DNA of 21,331 nucleotides from a virus, in IMG/VR virus record IMGVR_UViG_3300002460_000191, positions 1-21,331 of that record. The stretch is one strand, 5' to 3'. The notes below the pieces were generated by a model. That model had not been told where the DNA came from and made no database searches. It saw nothing but the letters and a program-made list of their open reading frames with translations. The translations under genes and the position numbers were made by a program. How positions within the stretch are numbered: position 1 is the stretch's first letter; the number at the start of each line of letters is the position of its first letter. Shown here piece by piece: positions 19,925 through 21,331 of this stretch.

Positions 19925-20815
19925 ATGTTGACTTACCAAAATATCTATCAGGAAGCCCAAGAACAGCTAGGAGATACATCGGCCCCTACTAAAACAGTCA
20001 TTGTCCAGGCACTGAATCAGGGCCAAAAAAAGTTCGCAGCCGTTATGCGTAGGGACTGGTATAACACCGAAAAAACATTTTCGTTAGTTGCTGACCAGCA
20101 GTATTACCGAATGCCCGAAGATTGTGTGCGGATGAAGGGACTACTGGTAACTATCGGCTCAACTATCTATCCCCTCGAGGAAATCGCCAATGAGGAACAG
20201 TGGCGGATACTGAATACTTCCACGACTACATCAGATCGTCCGAGGTTCTTCTTCGTACGAGGAGCCGATGAGTATGGTATCTGGCCGACACCTTCTTCCA
20301 GTTCAAGTAACGCCGGGAGGCTGATTTACCAACGGCGACAAAGGAATTTATCAACCGATAACTACACGACGGGAACTGTAACACTGACCAACGCCAGCGC
20401 CGCCGTAGTAGGTGATAGCACTACCTTCACCGCCCTAATGGTCAATCGCTATCTGAAAGCTGACGATCCAAGTGGTGACGGAGTGGCTTATAAAATCGCT
20501 TCCTTTACCTCGACTACTTCTATCGCTTTAGATAACACTTACGGTGGCACTACCGCCTCCGGACTGAGTTATGTAATAGGTGAAGCCCCCGACATTCCAG
20601 AGGAGTACCACGAATCTCTAGTGGATTATGCACTTTACAGGTGTTATCTGAGGCGCAGGGATGTCAACACGGCCAAAGAACTGAAGTCGCTATTCGACGA
20701 ATCCCTGAGTAATTGCAAAGAACAATACGGCTCAAAAACCACCTCAAATTACACGAGAGCTAGAAAACACCGTTATCCAAGTATCTTCAACAGTGAGCCG
20801 GGGGAAGTTACCTAG
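19925..20815 (+). CDS. Head-tail adaptor protein, SU10/gp6-like
   Basis: 296 residues; GGGGGTTTAATT precedes the ATG. Adaptors form a ring below the portal and connect it to the tail. N-terminal helices (YQNIYQEAQEQLGD...VIVQALNQGQKKFAAVMRRDWY, residues 4-47), then FSLVADQQYYRMPEDCVRMKGLLV and IYPLEEIANEEQW, match the SU10-type adaptor pattern. A beta insertion (about 148-225) with TVTLTNASAAVVGDSTTFTA is followed by the closing helices IPEEYHESLVDYALYRCYLRRRD. It lies after the fibre genes rather than beside the portal, which is unusual. Confidence 0.8.
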   Translation: MLTYQNIYQEAQEQLGDTSAPTKTVIVQALNQGQKKFAAVMRRDWYNTEKTFSLVADQQYYRMPEDCVRMKGLLVTIGSTIYPLEEIANEEQWRILNTSTTTSDRPRFFFVRGADEYGIWPTPSSSSSNAGRLIYQRRQRNLSTDNYTTGTVTLTNASAAVVGDSTTFTALMVNRYLKADDPSGDGVAYKIASFTSTTSIALDNTYGGTTASGLSYVIGEAPDIPEEYHESLVDYALYRCYLRRRDVNTAKELKSLFDESLSNCKEQYGSKTTSNYTRARKHRYPSIFNSEPGEVT

Positions 20816-21291
20816 TGAAAAGGGTTAAGTTAAATAAGGATAGGTTTGCACTCGTGGATGATGCCGACTACCCCTTAGTCGCTCAACATAAGTGGTACTA
20901 TGCTCCAAATCAGTGGGGCGGTTATGCATACTGTCGAATCAAGGGTAAAACTAAATACTTACACCGACTACTACTAGATGCCCCCAAGGGTATAGAAGTA
21001 GACCACAGAAACCACGACACGCTAGATAATCGTAGGAGTAATTTACGACTAGCGACACCGAGCCAAAATAGAACTAATAGTCGTTTACGAAGCGACAACA
21101 CTACTGGCTATAAGGGAGTTCATTACTACAAAAAGAGTAGGAACTGGGTTGCCGCTATACACCTTCCCGGGCATCGCAAAGTACATCTCGGTTGTTTTAA
21201 CAATCCAGTTTCGGCTGCCTATGCGTACAACGAAGCTGCCATTGAGCACTTTGGCGAATTTGCTTATCTAAACAAAATAAAGGCCGTCTAA
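20815..21291 (+). CDS. HNH homing endonuclease with AP2 domain
   Basis: 158 residues from a GTG at 20815 that overlaps the adaptor stop (TAGTG); GGGGGAAG nearby provides the ribosome-binding site. The nuclease core is YLHRLLLDAPKGIEVDHRNHDTLDN (about 48-72), with His in VDH and NHDTLDNR followed by NLRLATPSQN, a classical HNH_3-type motif. The C-terminus from TGYKGVHYYKKSRNWVAAIHL through LGCFNN, AAYAYNEAAIEHFGEFAYLN is a complete AP2 DNA-binding domain. This HNH-AP2 combination is typical of homing endonucleases that spread through phage genomes. Confidence 0.88.
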   Translation: MKRVKLNKDRFALVDDADYPLVAQHKWYYAPNQWGGYAYCRIKGKTKYLHRLLLDAPKGIEVDHRNHDTLDNRRSNLRLATPSQNRTNSRLRSDNTTGYKGVHYYKKSRNWVAAIHLPGHRKVHLGCFNNPVSAAYAYNEAAIEHFGEFAYLNKIKAV

Positions 21292-21331
21292 TGGGTAAAT
21301 ATACATTAGTCATGGCTCGCCACGCTGGCGG
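21291..21331 (+). CDS. Start of a downstream gene (partial)
   Basis: ATG at 21291 overlaps the HNH stop (TAATG) and stays open to the window end, beginning MGKYTLVMARHAGG. Too short to classify. Confidence 0.5.
   Translation, partial: MGKYTLVMARHAG

Noticed and set aside
1-21331. CRISPR array, insertion sequence, integrase or attachment site
   Set aside because: No regularly spaced direct repeats, no transposase or integrase-like protein and no tRNA gene are visible in the window.

Overview
The window is part of a tailed double-stranded DNA phage (Caudoviricetes) or a closely related prophage. Every convincing gene is on the + strand and most neighbours overlap by a few bases (ATGA, TGATG, TAATG) or sit a few bases apart. 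The hallmark genes are a lambda gpA-like large terminase, portal, scaffold, HK97-fold major capsid protein and a SU10/gp6-type head-tail adaptor. A P22/SU10-like portal and adaptor with no tape-measure gene in view suggest a podovirus-like virion, but this is inference. Stops are ordinary TAA, TAG and TGA, so the genetic code looks standard. Promoters are sigma70-type with an extended -10 (TGnTATAAT), so a bacterial host polymerase is expected. No host can be named from the sequence.

Layout. (1) 1-2977: about a dozen very small overlapping genes, mostly unrecognised, including a CxxC zinc protein, an HExxH peptidase-like protein and a helix-turn-helix protein that is the best small-terminase candidate. 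(2) 2978-3146: a strongly foldable non-coding stretch. (3) 3147-4355: more mini-genes, including a GC-richer cassette (about 3390-4161) with a zinc ribbon, an HNH nuclease, a 24-residue hydrophobic peptide and an exported protein. (4) 4345-6681: HAD-like phosphatase, a 43-aa basic protein, large terminase and a zinc-ribbon protein. (5) 6682-13279: portal, scaffold, capsid, and three beta-rich structural proteins. (6) 13338-15067: an HNH/AP2-like endonuclease, an unknown protein with an acidic tail and a long coiled-coil protein. (7) 15134-19913: fibre-like, repeat-rich proteins. (8) 19925-21331: head-tail adaptor, an HNH-AP2 endonuclease and the start of another gene.

Transcription. I see no promoter before 6674, so the left part is probably read from upstream. 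From there on the structural genes have six well-formed promoters plus one orphan. They fall into two classes. Two (before the scaffold gene and before the 13338 HNH gene) share an identical 16-nt leader containing the ribosome-binding site. Four (before the portal, capsid, 15134 fibre and 18667 genes) fire directly into a terminator-like hairpin that begins 10-11 nt after the -10 box and is followed by a T-run. In all four the 5' arm AGCC can alternatively pair with an internal GGCT. This repeated promoter-hairpin cassette is the most unusual feature of the window: it should make either 37-40-nt RNAs or hairpin-capped, possibly attenuated mRNAs for the main virion genes.
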